Shown one piece after another: positions 10,586 to 21,959 of a stretch of DNA of 64,000 bases. The notes beneath the pieces were generated by a model. It saw only the letters and a program-made list of their open reading frames with translations. It had not been told where the DNA came from and made no database searches. Both the position numbers and the translations under genes were made by a program. The stretch comes from Proales similis. Taxonomy: Eukaryota; Rotifera; Eurotatoria; Ploima; Proalidae. Where the stretch lies: assembly GCA_019059635.1 (NCBI GenBank), contig JAGVRJ010000013.1:1116001-1180000 (forward strand), given 5' to 3'. The number at the start of each line of letters is the position of its first letter. Positions within the stretch are counted from its first letter, which is position 1.

Positions 10586-11512
10586 ATGAAATTCAGCAAA
10601 AAAACTCTGCTCCGAGCGTGTCGCCGATTGGCCCGAAAAGACGAAGAGAGATACGTGATCAGCGATGAACAGCTCCGGTGTTCTCATTCGATTCAAAGCA
10701 GCAACTACGAGAGCATCGCCAGTCCCAAGTGCGTCAACATTGCATCGAACAGCTCAGGATACGAGTCCGAGGACAGTGCCCGTAGTGAACTGCTCAAATG
10801 CGAGTCGGACTCAGCGTTAGACCGCACCGAACTGATGAAGACTGAGCTGATCGAACGACTTCTCGAGAGCCAGCATCACTTTCTGTCTCGCGTGCAAAGC
10901 GCACTCGAGGCATTCGTGCGGCCGATCGGCAATTTGCTCGGCTCTGAGCTTTATCTGCAGATGTTTCAGAACATCGAGAAGATTGCGGCCACGAGCGAGT
11001 TCATCAGAAACTGTCTGAACCAGTCGCTCAAACTCGGCAACGACATGTGTCAGTCGACAGTGTCGGTGATGCACGAGTTCATCGAGAGCATTGCTTCCGC
11101 CTATGAAACCTACATAAGTGGATTCGACGCCGCTCTAGACAGAGCTCGCATGCCAAGAACTCGTCTGCTCCTCAAACGATTCGACAACCGATTCAGTCTG
11201 GAAGAATTCATTCGACTTCCGCTTCTTAATTTCACCCGATTGTATTTGACGTTCAAATCGCTGCTGGAGCTCACCTCACTCGGCGACGCTGATCAGTACG
11301 AAAAGATAAATTCAATCTGCCTGCGAATTTCACGCGTACTCGTTCACCAGCCTGACTGGAGTGGATCCTCTGGGCTTGACTTGTCCCGACAGTCGTCAAT
11401 AAAGACGCAACGCCGAAAGCAATCGCGTGTCTCAAGGAGGCATCCAGTTCGAGCTACTAATCTGCCTAGCGACTACGTAGACATGAACGGAGTCAAATAT
11501 TATTTTCTCTAA
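10586..11512 (+). CDS. Degenerate DH (RhoGEF-like) domain protein without PH domain
   Basis: Single visible exon of 308 residues from the ATG at 10586. The frame is open upstream to a splice acceptor (TTTCAG at 10551-10556), so a short upstream coding exon is possible. Residues about 80-230 follow the helical order of a Dbl-homology domain: an opening helix with FLSRVQSALEAFVRPI, ELYLQMFQNIEKIAATSEFI in the second conserved region, and a final SLEEFIRLPLLNFTRLYLT segment. The last segment lacks the usual K-P-x-Q-R of catalytic helix 8. No PH domain follows; instead there is a basic Ser/Arg-rich tail. Family GEFs activate Rho GTPases, but this one may be non-catalytic or highly divergent. Poly(A) signal at 11649-11654. 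Confidence 0.62.
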   Translation: MKFSKKTLLRACRRLARKDEERYVISDEQLRCSHSIQSSNYESIASPKCVNIASNSSGYESEDSARSELLKCESDSALDRTELMKTELIERLLESQHHFLSRVQSALEAFVRPIGNLLGSELYLQMFQNIEKIAATSEFIRNCLNQSLKLGNDMCQSTVSVMHEFIESIASAYETYISGFDAALDRARMPRTRLLLKRFDNRFSLEEFIRLPLLNFTRLYLTFKSLLELTSLGDADQYEKINSICLRISRVLVHQPDWSGSSGLDLSRQSSIKTQRRKQSRVSRRHPVRATNLPSDYVDMNGVKYYFL

Positions 11513-11648
11513 TCTTCCACTTATTTTCCTTGTTTTTTGTTTGCATTTGACTGAGAATGCCTTTTTCGATTCTGTTTCGTTACTCACTCACTAGAAATGT
11601 CCGACCTCTATTTCTTTTTAATTCTTAACTTATTTTCACAAAAATTCG

Positions 11649-11692
11649 AATAAAAATTAATAGAAAAAACTGCTCGTCTCAAAACGTTTATT
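11649..11692. terminator. Facing poly(A) signals of two convergent genes
   Basis: AATAAA on the plus strand at 11649-11654 serves the DH-like gene. AATAAA on the minus strand (TTTATT at 11687-11692) serves OSTC. They face each other with 32 nt between, so the 3' ends probably abut or overlap. Confidence 0.6.
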
Positions 11693-11783
11693 CGCAATGT
11701 GTTGTTCATTAACTGGCGGCAATCGCTTGGAAACGCGTTCACTCAGGCAAGCGCAAGGTGCATGCTGCCAAGGGTTCACGTGT

Positions 11784-12352
11784 CTAATGAAGATAAGAAC
11801 TGAAAAATAAATCGATAACTGAGACGTCAGCAGGCGGGCGTGCAGAAGGCTCTCTACTTACGGCATTTTAATTCGCATGAAAATCCGCAGAGTAAAATAG
11901 GAGATGAGAACACAGGCGGCACCGACCAGAATCATTATCACGCGATTGAGCTTGGGCATGAGCGGCGCGTTCGTCTGGTCGAGGATTATGAAGCCGAGGG
12001 CGCCCAATGTAAACATGAAGCTCGACGCAAGTCCTTCCATTATGTATTGACCGTTGATACGCCATTGCATGAACGCCACCGGCTTGGAGCGGCCATACGC
12101 ATCTGTGGTTGAGCCAACCGAAGGCGGTTCGACAATGATGTCGTAGATTACACCTTCAGGCCTTAAATGGTGCACAAGACGCATTTTCACAAGCAATATT
12201 CGTCAACTCCTACCTCCAGTGACAAGGAAATACGTGACCATTATGAAACCGAACACCGTCATAGACGATGGCCTTTGCAGCCACGACGGGCGTTTAATCC
12301 GCAGATTGGGGCATTCCAGCACCGAAAATATTGAATTGTAAACTAGCTGCAT
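11784..12352 (-). CDS. OSTC: Oligosaccharyltransferase complex subunit OSTC
   Basis: Minus-strand exons 12352-12214, 12153-11862 and 11799-11784 give 148 residues, against 149 in human. Conserved landmarks: [15 protein letters not shown] at the start, [51 protein letters not shown] and FMRIKMP at the end. The last exon is only 16 nt and supplies the terminal SYLH plus stop. Three membrane segments are evident. OSTC belongs to the STT3A-type complex that N-glycosylates proteins co-translationally at the ER translocon. The ATG at 12352 aligns with the family start. Confidence 0.95.
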
Positions 12353-15300
12353 CCTATATCTGTGTGTTCGTTTTCCTTTCTCTTTTTTGAATTCGATTGA
12401 CAACCAAGCATTCAATGCGCCGTTTCATACGTGGCCCGTATCACGAATATACGTGCATAAGCACGCGCAAATAAGGCGCATCTACTTTTGGCTTCAACTG
12501 CGTGGAGCCCGTTAGAAATTTCATGAGACAAAACATTTAAACAGAAAGTCAATCGAGGACGGAAGAGTCGAGACGACAGCGGAAAGCGCGTTAAGGTTCA
12601 CATCGCAGCCATCATTAGACCATCATCAGACCAGAGAGACGCATGAAGAAGCATTTATTTCAGGCCGACGGCTCGTTTCAATAATATATCTAATCGGTCC
12701 GTTACCAAATTTAACTCTTACGAGGGCAGATGATTATCAACCAAGTAAGCAGGCCAAGTATCACGCAAGTAAGATCGTTGATTGCTAAATGTGCTCATCA
12801 GCTTAAGGTCCTAAGCCGAGATAGTTCCTTCTTTTCCCTAATTCGTCGCCTTGGACTCGCTCTATAAATGCGATCGGATTAATTTTTAATGAAAATCAAT
12901 TTTTCCCACCAAAATTATTACGAAATCATGAGATTTTTATCTGCGGCTGAAAATAATCAGAAAAAAGCAGACGTTGGCCAAATACAAACGGCGTACACTT
13001 TGACTTATCAGATTTCAATTATTCTATTAAAGCAACATCGCATGCGTCTCTCTTTTTTTTTTCATCCGCTAGTCCGAAATTCGATAGGAAGCAAGCGTCT
13101 AACTCTAATCTTCTAAATTGCTGTTAAATTTAGACTGAAAGCTGCGCCAAGTTGAAAGCCTTCTTCGGCCAGATGTGAGAGAAAGTGGCCGAATGTGGGA
13201 AAATTTGATGCAGCCGTGATCAGCAAGAGCAATTTGAGGATTAAACGCGCGGCGGATGGCGGGAGTAGGAATGGATTGTGTGAAAGCGTCAGTCGTCTTG
13301 TTGATCGCAAGCGATGCTTTTGCTCTTCAAAAGAATCTGCTGGCCCACACATGAGCAGCAGCAGCAGCAGCATCGCATTTCATTTGCTTTGTGAGTGTAA
13401 GCAAGATTGAAAGATGCCGTGCGATTTCAAATGCTTCAGAATCTGTTCAGATTCGCATTGTGGCAGCTTGGAAGCGAACAAGCGAATCCTCCTTGCACGT
13501 TAGCTTGGAGCATCGACGAGCGAGCAAACGCGCTCTGGGAAGTTGGAGAGGCAGACACAGCAGCTCCAAGCAATGAACTGAAAAGAATGAGATGAGAGCG
13601 CTAACGAGTGTGAGATATCGTGAGAGAATGAGGGCCAGAAAGGCAGAAGAAGAAAGGATGAGAGAGAGCTGAGCGAAGGATAGGAAAGCGCGCTGCCTAT
13701 TCGCTCCTTCTGGGACCGCTCTGGTCTGGTTGCCCATGCAAATTGATATATTCAAGTCTGTTTGAATTAGTTGGGCCTAATTCGATTTGAATTGTATAAT
13801 CAATAATCTGCGTTGATTGCAATTTGCGGAGAAATATGGCCATTGTGAGTGATGACTGCAGAAGGATGCACCAGGAGCAGGCCGCATATGAGAATGAAAG
13901 CAATGAGATCGAACGAGTCCTCAATTAGGCGCTGTGCATGTTGATTAATATTTCTACATCTGAGAAATAGCTTTGGGCGCACACTCACGCGTACTCAAGT
14001 TGAAATCATTGATCTCAACTTGCCGATTAATTGTTCGAGCTCGTGTGGAGTCGACCAACTTTTCTTCACTTGTGCCTCTCAATTGGTGTATGCCGCTTCA
14101 TGCCCCACTATCTTTTGGCGCTCTCTGTGCAAGTGATGAATGTTCTTGTTCTTTTATTCTGGCTCATGTTTCAATGCGCATCACAATCATCAGAAATTCA
14201 GGCATTCATGAGCAAAATTACGTTTTCCACCTTCACAGTTCCGCTTGCCGTTCCTGCTCGCCTCCTTTTCCATTTAAATTATTCTCTTTGTCTATTTGAA
14301 TCATCATCGTGTGTTTATGACGCCGCGTCTGGTCGCGCCACAGGCGACATTTGCATCAATTCTTTTTCGCCGTTTCTTAATGAGCTTGATCATTTCGTTT
14401 TCGGGCATATCCGTAACCAGCACTAAGATGGCTTTACTCATGGTCAGGTCGATCGATCTCATGATTTGGAATTTGTTTGCAAATTTCGCTCGCATTTTCT
14501 TCTGCCTCATTAGACGTTTGGCAAATTGCTGTCGATTTTTTAAATTAAGCTATTATCAGCCATTGGCGGGGTTTGCTTATGTATTAGCGACTCGATGGTG
14601 TGTCGGGCCTGGAGAGGCAGAGAGGGATGTTGAGAGCAAACAGAGAGAATGAGAGATGTAAGCCAACAAGTTTGGAGAGAGGCTGCACTGATTAAGAGAG
14701 CAGGGCAGAGAGCGAGAGAGTGTGCAAAAGGGGGAGAGAAAGAGTGCGAGCAAGGACTTGCAATCATTGAGAGTGCCGCCTCAAAAGGAAGGTCGGCAAT
14801 TTTGCTACCAATCAGCGCCGGCCGATTTGTCAGGTCGCTAGGTTTAACAGATTTAGTTGAGACGCTGTGACGGTTGTCAGCGGTACTTGTTCTGCCAGTT
14901 GTTGTCGACCGAATTGAATGCATTTGAATGAATTACATAAGCCAGAATTAACATTGATTGACGAATTATTGGCTCAGGCAAAGAGTGATTCTATCCTTAT
15001 TGACAGCGAACACCGGCCGAGGATTATTATTAGAATTTGGTAGAAAATGAAAGCGAACGGGAACAAACAAGGTCTTCGATCATAAGCCGTCAAAATTTTC
15101 AATTTCCTCTTCACACTTAATAATCGCAACTCTTTCTCTCCTCACTCACTCTCTCTCTCTTAGACACACATACACACGCGCGTGCACACACACAAGTCTC
15201 TCAAAACAGGGACTCAACTCAAGCAGAAATGCATGCTTGTGTTGGTCTAGCTGGTTAGCGGCTCGCACTGGTTACCAACATACACAATAGCAATTGTCTA

Positions 15301-15751
15301 CACAGCCAATTAATACTGGCGCGGCAAACTTTGGCTCGCTCACTTTTCATTAAATGAGAACAGTAATTTAATAGTTGCCTCAACCCGACATGGTGCTTCC
15401 TTGCTGCTCACGCAACGTCTATTGGCGTCAAAAGAGCTTCCAATACTTGTTGCACATACGAGCCGTTTCACATAAACGTCTTATTGAACATAAACCCTAC
15501 GCGCTTCATTAACTGTGTATTTTTATTTTCTATTCTTAGCCCTGCGTTATTTGACGCGATGAGCCCAAGCAACACAGACCGGTGGAACATTAAATTCAAT
15601 CGCATTTTTCAATGATTCCATTTAGAGCGCGCAAGTAATGCGTCAGAGCAAAACAACCGCCCGCCCAGCTGGATTTGTTAGACAGGCTTGCAAAAAGTAA
15701 AGCACCGAGCGGTTCAGGAGCAGGAAAATCCAAAGCAGCAGGCAGAGAAGG
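12353..15751. other. Long intergenic region upstream of the dopamine-type receptor
   Basis: About 3.4 kb without a supported gene. Short open frames here have no family match and poor codon use. The region is A/T-richer than the coding parts and contains TTAATTAA-like motifs, a CAG run near 13355-13370 and an alternating AC/GC tract at about 15165-15191. It is the likely cis-regulatory space of the receptor gene. Confidence 0.6.
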
Positions 15752-18651
15752 ATGGGCATTGTCTGGCGGAGTTTTGCGCTAGTTGCACTCTGCCTTTGCG
15801 CCTTTCTAATTCAGCTGGCCTCCTCTCAACAAGGTGACTATTGTTTGTTGCTGTGGCTGCCTTTCGTTTGCTATTGCTCTTTGACTTTATTTGCTTCGAC
15901 TCGTCCTGTCTGTATGAGCGTCTGAAACTGATTTAAACAGGGCGTGTGGACGTGGTTAATTACCTGAGTCAGACAAAAGCTGTCAACAGCAGCCAGCAGA
16001 CAACGAGCGGCTCGTCGATGAAATGGAACCATCCCCTGCTGGGCATAGTTCTTGTCATCATTCCCGTGGTGACCGTGTTTGGCAACTCGCTGGTCATTCT
16101 GGCCATCTTGAGAGAGAGAGGACTGAAAACGGCCACCAACTTTTACATTTGCTCGTTGGCGTGCGCCGACTTGATTGTCGGCCTCATCGTGATGCCGTTC
16201 AACAGCCTGAACGAGATGACCAACAACTACTGGTTCTTTGGTCACATTTGGTGCGACATATGGCACAGTCTGGACGTGTTCGCCTCGACCGCCTCGATCA
16301 ACTCGCTCTTGTTCATTGCGCTCGACAGGCACTCGGCCATCTCCGACCCGATCAACTACTACGGCAGCTGGATTTTCAAGCATTGGATCGTGTTCATTGC
16401 GCTGATCTGGCTCGGCTCGGCGTGCATATCCTTCCCAGCGATCGCATACTGGCGTTCGATCCGCACCGAGTACATACCCAACGCCTGCGTATTTCCCGAC
16501 GACATTTACTACTTGGTCTTCTCCTCGCTCGTTTCGTTCTACATCCCGCTGATAATTATGGTCGTCGTCTACATACGAATATACCGAGCGGCCACCCAGC
16601 AAATAAACGCGCTCAAGAGCGGACAGAAAATGAATGTCAAGACGGCCAATGGCTCGCCCTTGACTCTTCGAATCCATCGAGGCGGCTACCACAAAGTCGA
16701 ACAGACCGGGCCCAGTCAACCCGAGTCGGACAAATCGTCCACCAACAAAACAGAGAACAAGATCAGCTCGTTCCGATTGAACGCGTCACGACGACGATTC
16801 ACAAGGAAGAAAACCTCATCGCCAACGGAGGCCGGCGACTCGAGACTGATCTCGGCACTTTGCTTGACCTTGTCCGATATTCAGGCCGAGTGCCAGCTTG
16901 TCTCCACCAGCAACTCGTTGACCACTCTGGCCACTCTGAACAGCAGAGTGAGCACAGTAATGAAACGATCGCACTCATATCCAGGCGCGTTCAATAATGT
17001 CGCGCTTGTGGCCACAAGTCCAAGGCAAGAGGCTGAGTCGACAAGCGGCTTTACTGCCGGATGTTTGAAGCCGTTCGAACTGAGCAACTGGCGTCTGAAA
17101 GGCAAAGATTTCGTTTACGATCCGGCCTTGATTAGGCGAAGTTCGAGCAGGAAAAAAAAGAGCGAGCATGTGGGCAAAGCGAGCCAGGTGACCATAAACC
17201 GATGCGGCTCAACCGCCTCCTCAATCGAGCAGAGTCTGTTTCAGAACAACTTGCAGTACCTGAGAGCGAACGGCAGCCTGAAAAGATCAATAAAACTGAG
17301 TGGCAAGCGCAAAAGCACGAAACAGCGGGCGGTGCCGAAATGTGAATCGAAAACCGATTTGAGCTCGGCATATCAATCCAACGGTCTGGAGTCAAACTTG
17401 AACAGTTTTGAGTTCTACAGACGTCACTACCTGTCGCACAGGTGGCTCGAAGAGCGCAACCAAACTGACCACGAGGTAAAGTGCTGCTGCGTTCCGCTCG
17501 GCTGTCTGGGCGAGCAGATAGAGAAGCGTTTGCTCAGTCGCGTCAAGCAAATGAAAGTATCCAAAAAGCTGAGCAAGTTCTCACGCGAGCAAAAGGCGGC
17601 CAAAACGCTCGGCATTGTGATGGGCGTGTTTATAATCTGCTGGCTGCCTTTTTTCATCTACAACGTCATCACGGGCGTGTTTAAGGCCAGCCTGTCCGAG
17701 TCGCACGATTTCATTTACACTCTGGTCACTTGGTTCGGCTACATAAACTCGGGCTGCAATCCGATAATTTACACGTTTAGTTCGCGAGACTTTCGCCGAG
17801 CGTTCGCCAAGATAATCTGCTCGTCGAGTTTCTTGCGACATCGCCTCATGGCCGACGCCAATCCGTCGGTGAGCTGCACTGGCCAGTACGCGGTGCAAGG
17901 CAACACCGGCCTCAACGAGTCGCTCATATCGCACAACTCGTCCTCTCATCGCGAGATGATGATGCGCACTCGGCCCAAGGACTGCCGCATTTGCCAGACT
18001 TATCAGAGTCTGCGCGCCGGTAAATTCGACACGCGCAAAAAAGCGCCGCGAAATGAGCCGGAAGAGGCGGTCGCAATAGCAGAGGATGCTGACGGTAACT
18101 CTCAAGCCCTCTTTCACTTGGTCAATCATCTCAACTTGGCCAAAAAAGTAACACGAGGTGCAGATTTGAAGCGCTCCGGCTCCGGCAGCTCCATAATCAC
18201 GTCCGGCGCCAATCCGAACAAGATTAGCAGATGGACCAACATCGTGAAGCGGAAGATGTGGTTCAGAACGCTGGCGAGTGCCAAGCCCAACTCCTCGTCG
18301 GCCACTATACGTCAAGAGCAGCAGTCGGTTACGTTGAGCGAAGGCAAGCCGGAGAAAGAGAGCGCTCGGCTGGGCAGGGATGGCAAACTGCCGATCGGAA
18401 CTCGCTTCAAATTCACCAAGCCTTCTCAGCTCGGCTCGCCAACAGCCGGTCGTGTCTTTTCTTACAACAGCCCGAGCTCGCCGCTTTCCGGCATAGAGCT
18501 GCAACAGACCGTCTCGCAGCCGTGCTGCTCAATGGCGCCCAATGAAAATGAGCCAGAACAGCGACTCTCGTTCTCTTTTGCCAATCACAGCCTTTTAGCT
18601 CGTCTCTACGGTCTCGACGAGTCGGAGTTTGTTAATTGTATTGAAGTCTAA
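15752..18651 (+). CDS. D1-like (Dop1R2/DAMB type) aminergic GPCR with long loop and tail
   Basis: Exons 15752-15833 and 15941-18651 give 930 residues. The first exon encodes a signal peptide (LVALCLCAFLIQLASS). Seven transmembrane helices follow, starting at about residue 59. Diagnostic stretches match insect DAMB/Dop1R2: CISFPAIAYWR in TM4, YLVFSSLVSFYIPL in TM5, AAKTLGIVMGVFIICWLPFF in TM6 and NSGCNPIIY in TM7, then RDFRRAF. The amine-binding Asp in TM3 (SLDVFASTASI) is present. The TM3 end reads DRH (residues 156-158) instead of DRY. Intracellular loop 3 is about 330 residues and basic/Ser-rich; the C-tail is about 285 residues. Expected role: Gs or Gq/calcium signalling to dopamine or a related amine at the neuronal surface. 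Orthology to Dop1R2 is likely; the ligand is inferred. Confidence 0.9.
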
Positions 18652-19574
18652 TCATCGTTTCGTTTACTTATATTCACCACCCGGAGAGCTTTAAACAGCT
18701 ATTTGACGCTTTTAAGTGTGTTTTACTGTTCTATTCGAACTTGACGCTCAAGTCAGTGCAATCAATCGTCCAGCCAAAATACAGAGCCATTTTTGACGCT
18801 CTTAGAGGCGCCTCTCTTTTTCACTGGGCCAAAGTCTGTTTCGAGCAGGCATTTGAAAACAGCTGACGCGCTCGGTTCTTGTCGGCGAACGGGCCAGGGG
18901 CAAACTAATCGATGAGTGCGCTCTGACCACATTAGTGGCTGTGTTTAAATTGAGCATAAAAAAATCAAATGAAGCAATTCTTTCTGAACACGTTCGCTCT
19001 TAAATTAGCCGACGAGTCGTGCCAGCAAATAATAAAGCAAGAGCGATCGTGGTCGCTCGGCTGTTGCTGCCGATTCTCATCGACCTCCTCTGGACGGCGC
19101 TTGCTTTGTGCTCATCCGCGTTGGCCAAGATTAATCGATTCATCCTCACAACCGGGTCTGCTGTGTTGTGAGATGTGCCTTCCACGATCCGAGCAGAGGC
19201 GTGGAATTAACAGCTCCGGAGAGATTACGCCTGGCCTTGCTGATGGTGAGGGGCCTTCCTACTGAAGCAGTCGAGCAGACAAGGGAGCGGCTAGTGCGGA
19301 GTGCACGCTGCTTCATAATCGCGTCAGTGGTCATTCGATGAGCTCATTGGCCTTCGCCAAGCCCCGCCCATTCGACTGCGTCCATTTGCTCTCATAATAT
19401 TTAACAGGGCCGGCGCTTGTTTGCCGACATTCATCGTCTCGCCATATTCGAATACGGACGGTTGCATAAGTGACCTCAAGGTCGTGCGCTCCTTCCGACG
19501 CCATTGTCCCACTGTTGGGTCGTTGACCAAATTTCTGACGCTCACCCTTTTTCCTTGCAGAACAAACAATCGCC
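18652..19574. other. Intergenic: receptor 3'UTR and RAR upstream region
   Basis: No coding exon supported. A strong acceptor (CCCTTTTTCCTTGCAG, ending at 19560) lies 14 nt before the RAR ATG, so a 5'UTR or alternative first exon lies upstream, here or beyond. Confidence 0.55.
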
Positions 19575-21959
19575 ATGAATGTGATGAGCGAGAGCGGTGC
19601 TGAGCAACACGATCAGCACCTCCAGCAGCAGCAGCAGCAAGTGCGCTGCAAAGCCGGCATCCGAAAGTGCTACAGTCTGATGGACGAGCTGATGATGGAC
19701 AACCACCCGCACAAGATATTCATCAACAACGACTACGTGGTCTCGGCCGCCTCAAGTTGTCCTCAAGCAGACTCGCTTCCCTCATCGTCTTCGTCCGCAT
19801 CCTCGTCCTCGTGTGACTTTGTCAGACTTCGCGACACGCACATCACCGACGACGCCTTCGGTCTGCCCGAACCATCGCTCAAAACGCCCATCATTCTGTC
19901 CTCGCTCGACTCGGCCCATCACTTGCTGGACAACCTGGTCGAGAGCGACAACTTTGAGGTCGACTTTCTGCACGACTCAAAGTCTTGGAGCTGTCTGGAG
20001 AATGCGCAGTTGACTTTTAACGAAAAGCCGCCCTACGAGCTAAAAGAAGAGCCAGTGGTCACTACCAGTGAGCAGCAGTCGTCCCTGTTGTTGATAATGC
20101 CAGAGAGCAAAGGCAACGAAGACCCGAGCAAACAGCAGATGGACGCCGGCTCCTACAAGCTCTTCAACTCAATGGACCCGAACTTGATTCGACTCGAGCC
20201 CGAGCCGGCCGACACCTCGTCCATGAACATGAGCGTGCTGAGCGAGTCGGTGGCAGACTCGCCCAACTCGCTCCAGCTCGTGCGTCTCAACTCGTCCAGT
20301 GTGAGTGCGAGCGTCGATACGTCCTCGGACGCCGCTGCACCCCTGCCACGTGTCTACAAGCCTTGTGTCGTATGCGGTGACAAGTCGTCAGGCTATCATT
20401 ACGGCGTCTCGTCTTGCGAGGGCTGCAAGGGCTTCTTTCGCCGCAGCGTGCAAAAGAACATGCAGTACACCTGTCAGAAGGACAAAAACTGCGTGATAAA
20501 TCGTGTGACTCGAAATCGCTGCCAATACTGCCGATTTCAGAAATGCTTCAGTGTGGGCATGTCACGTGAGGCGGTCAGGAACGACCGTAACAAGAAAAAG
20601 CTGCTCGAAATGGAACAGAAGCCGGTCGAGCGTACCGAGAATGCGCCGGTCACTCATTCGTCGCCCTCTCCTCTCTCGACCAACTCGTCTTCGGCCGATC
20701 ACCATGAGCACCCGAACGAGCCCTGCGGTCGTGTCCTGCACTTGAACGGCGAGGACTTTGAAATACTCGACATTTGCAAGCAACTGCTCGAGCAGACGTT
20801 CGAAGCCTCTTCGACCTTGCTGAGTCAGGATAATCGCTGTGACGAGTTCACTCAGGCCGGCATCCAAAAGTGCGTCCGCTTCTGCATGAACCTGCCGGGC
20901 AACAGCGACTTGTGCACCGACGACAGGGCCAAGCTGCTCAAGTACGGCGTGTACGAAATTGCGCTGCTGAGACTGGCGAATCGATATCGATCTGAAAGTG
21001 GATGCATTCAATTTTCAAATGGCGCCCAGATGACTCAAGACGCCTGTGCCCAGATGAGCGCTCTCGGACCCAAGTGTGCCCGCCTCATGTTCGCCTTCTT
21101 TCGCATATTCTCCGCCTTTCGTCTGACGAGTGTGCAGTTTGCGCTTCTCTGCGCATTAAAATTCTTCGCCAGTGACCGTCCTTTGTTAATAGAGAGATCG
21201 AAAATCATGCAAATTGAGAGCAAATACCTCCAGCTGCTGGAATGTTCATTGATCGACGCATCGCTCGGACGCCACTGCAGCCGGCTGAGAGCAACCAGAC
21301 AGAGCGACTTGCGTCTATCACAGCTGCTGCTCAGTTTGTCCAAACTCCGCTCGCTGGACATCTTGAGCGCCAATCGAATGCTTGAGATCATCAAGCTCAA
21401 CGAGCAAGGCCCTCATGGCGAGTCGCGCCTTGAAGGCTACGTCTACGAAGTACTGCATCGCGAGTACATGAACGTTAGCTGCGAGAGTGCTTTGAACGAC
21501 GAGTTTGAACGGAGCAGCGATCTGCTGCCCAGCTCCACTCAGCCAGAGAACAACACAAGTGCCAAGCCCCAAGTCATTCGTCTTCAGCCAATAAACAATA
21601 TTTATCAAGCACCCGTGACTAATTGCGCCCCCAAACAACTATTCTACGTACCGTCGACCAACAGCAATAGTCTAACCCCGTGCAACGCCTCGACAGTCAA
21701 AGGAAGCAAACTGATCAGACTCAACGGCGCCGGTCAAATCATAAACTTGGCCGATCTCAAGTGCGAGTCGAACACGCTGGAGCTGGCCAACGACGTAAAC
21801 AACAACAGCAACAACAACGGCGGTCAACCGACTCTAATCACGGCCAACTCGGCCGCCAATCTGACCACGTCCAATCAACCTCAGGTGCTCAATCTGGTCC
21901 TGGTCACCGACAGCAGCAATGGTGGCCTCAGCTACATATCTCTGGTGCCCAACAACTAG
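19575..21959 (+). CDS. RAR: Retinoic acid receptor-type nuclear receptor
   Basis: One 794-residue exon; the ATG sits in a GCCATGA context just after a splice acceptor. The DNA-binding domain is at about residues 264-330. Its P-box [21 protein letters not shown] and the following [15 protein letters not shown] match vertebrate RAR almost exactly and differ from E75/Rev-erb. The ligand-binding domain (about 390-630) is divergent. LLRLANRY in helix 5 followed by FSNG keeps, by manual alignment, the Arg and Ser that hold the retinoate carboxylate, and YVYEVL near 628 fits the AF-2 pattern. A long C-terminal Asn/Ser-rich F region and an N-terminal region with Gln and Ser runs are additions. Expected to bind RARE half-sites with RXR in the nucleus. 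Whether it binds retinoids is untested. Confidence 0.9.
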   Translation: MNVMSESGAEQHDQHLQQQQQQVRCKAGIRKCYSLMDELMMDNHPHKIFINNDYVVSAASSCPQADSLPSSSSSASSSSCDFVRLRDTHITDDAFGLPEPSLKTPIILSSLDSAHHLLDNLVESDNFEVDFLHDSKSWSCLENAQLTFNEKPPYELKEEPVVTTSEQQSSLLLIMPESKGNEDPSKQQMDAGSYKLFNSMDPNLIRLEPEPADTSSMNMSVLSESVADSPNSLQLVRLNSSSVSASVDTSSDAAAPLPRVYKPCVVCGDKSSGYHYGVSSCEGCKGFFRRSVQKNMQYTCQKDKNCVINRVTRNRCQYCRFQKCFSVGMSREAVRNDRNKKKLLEMEQKPVERTENAPVTHSSPSPLSTNSSSADHHEHPNEPCGRVLHLNGEDFEILDICKQLLEQTFEASSTLLSQDNRCDEFTQAGIQKCVRFCMNLPGNSDLCTDDRAKLLKYGVYEIALLRLANRYRSESGCIQFSNGAQMTQDACAQMSALGPKCARLMFAFFRIFSAFRLTSVQFALLCALKFFASDRPLLIERSKIMQIESKYLQLLECSLIDASLGRHCSRLRATRQSDLRLSQLLLSLSKLRSLDILSANRMLEIIKLNEQGPHGESRLEGYVYEVLHREYMNVSCESALNDEFERSSDLLPSSTQPENNTSAKPQVIRLQPINNIYQAPVTNCAPKQLFYVPSTNSNSLTPCNASTVKGSKLIRLNGAGQIINLADLKCESNTLELANDVNNNSNNNGGQPTLITANSAANLTTSNQPQVLNLVLVTDSSNGGLSYISLVPNN

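Noticed and set aside
11868-12112. Frames overlapping OSTC on both strands
   Set aside because: Out-of-frame or antisense to the clear OSTC exon.
15871-16719. A 282-codon frame antisense to the dopamine-type receptor
   Set aside because: Shadow of the GPCR exon; low-complexity Arg/Asp/Val composition.
16023-16997. A 324-codon frame in another plus frame of the receptor
   Set aside because: Starts inside the receptor exon and has no domain; GC-rich third positions create such frames.
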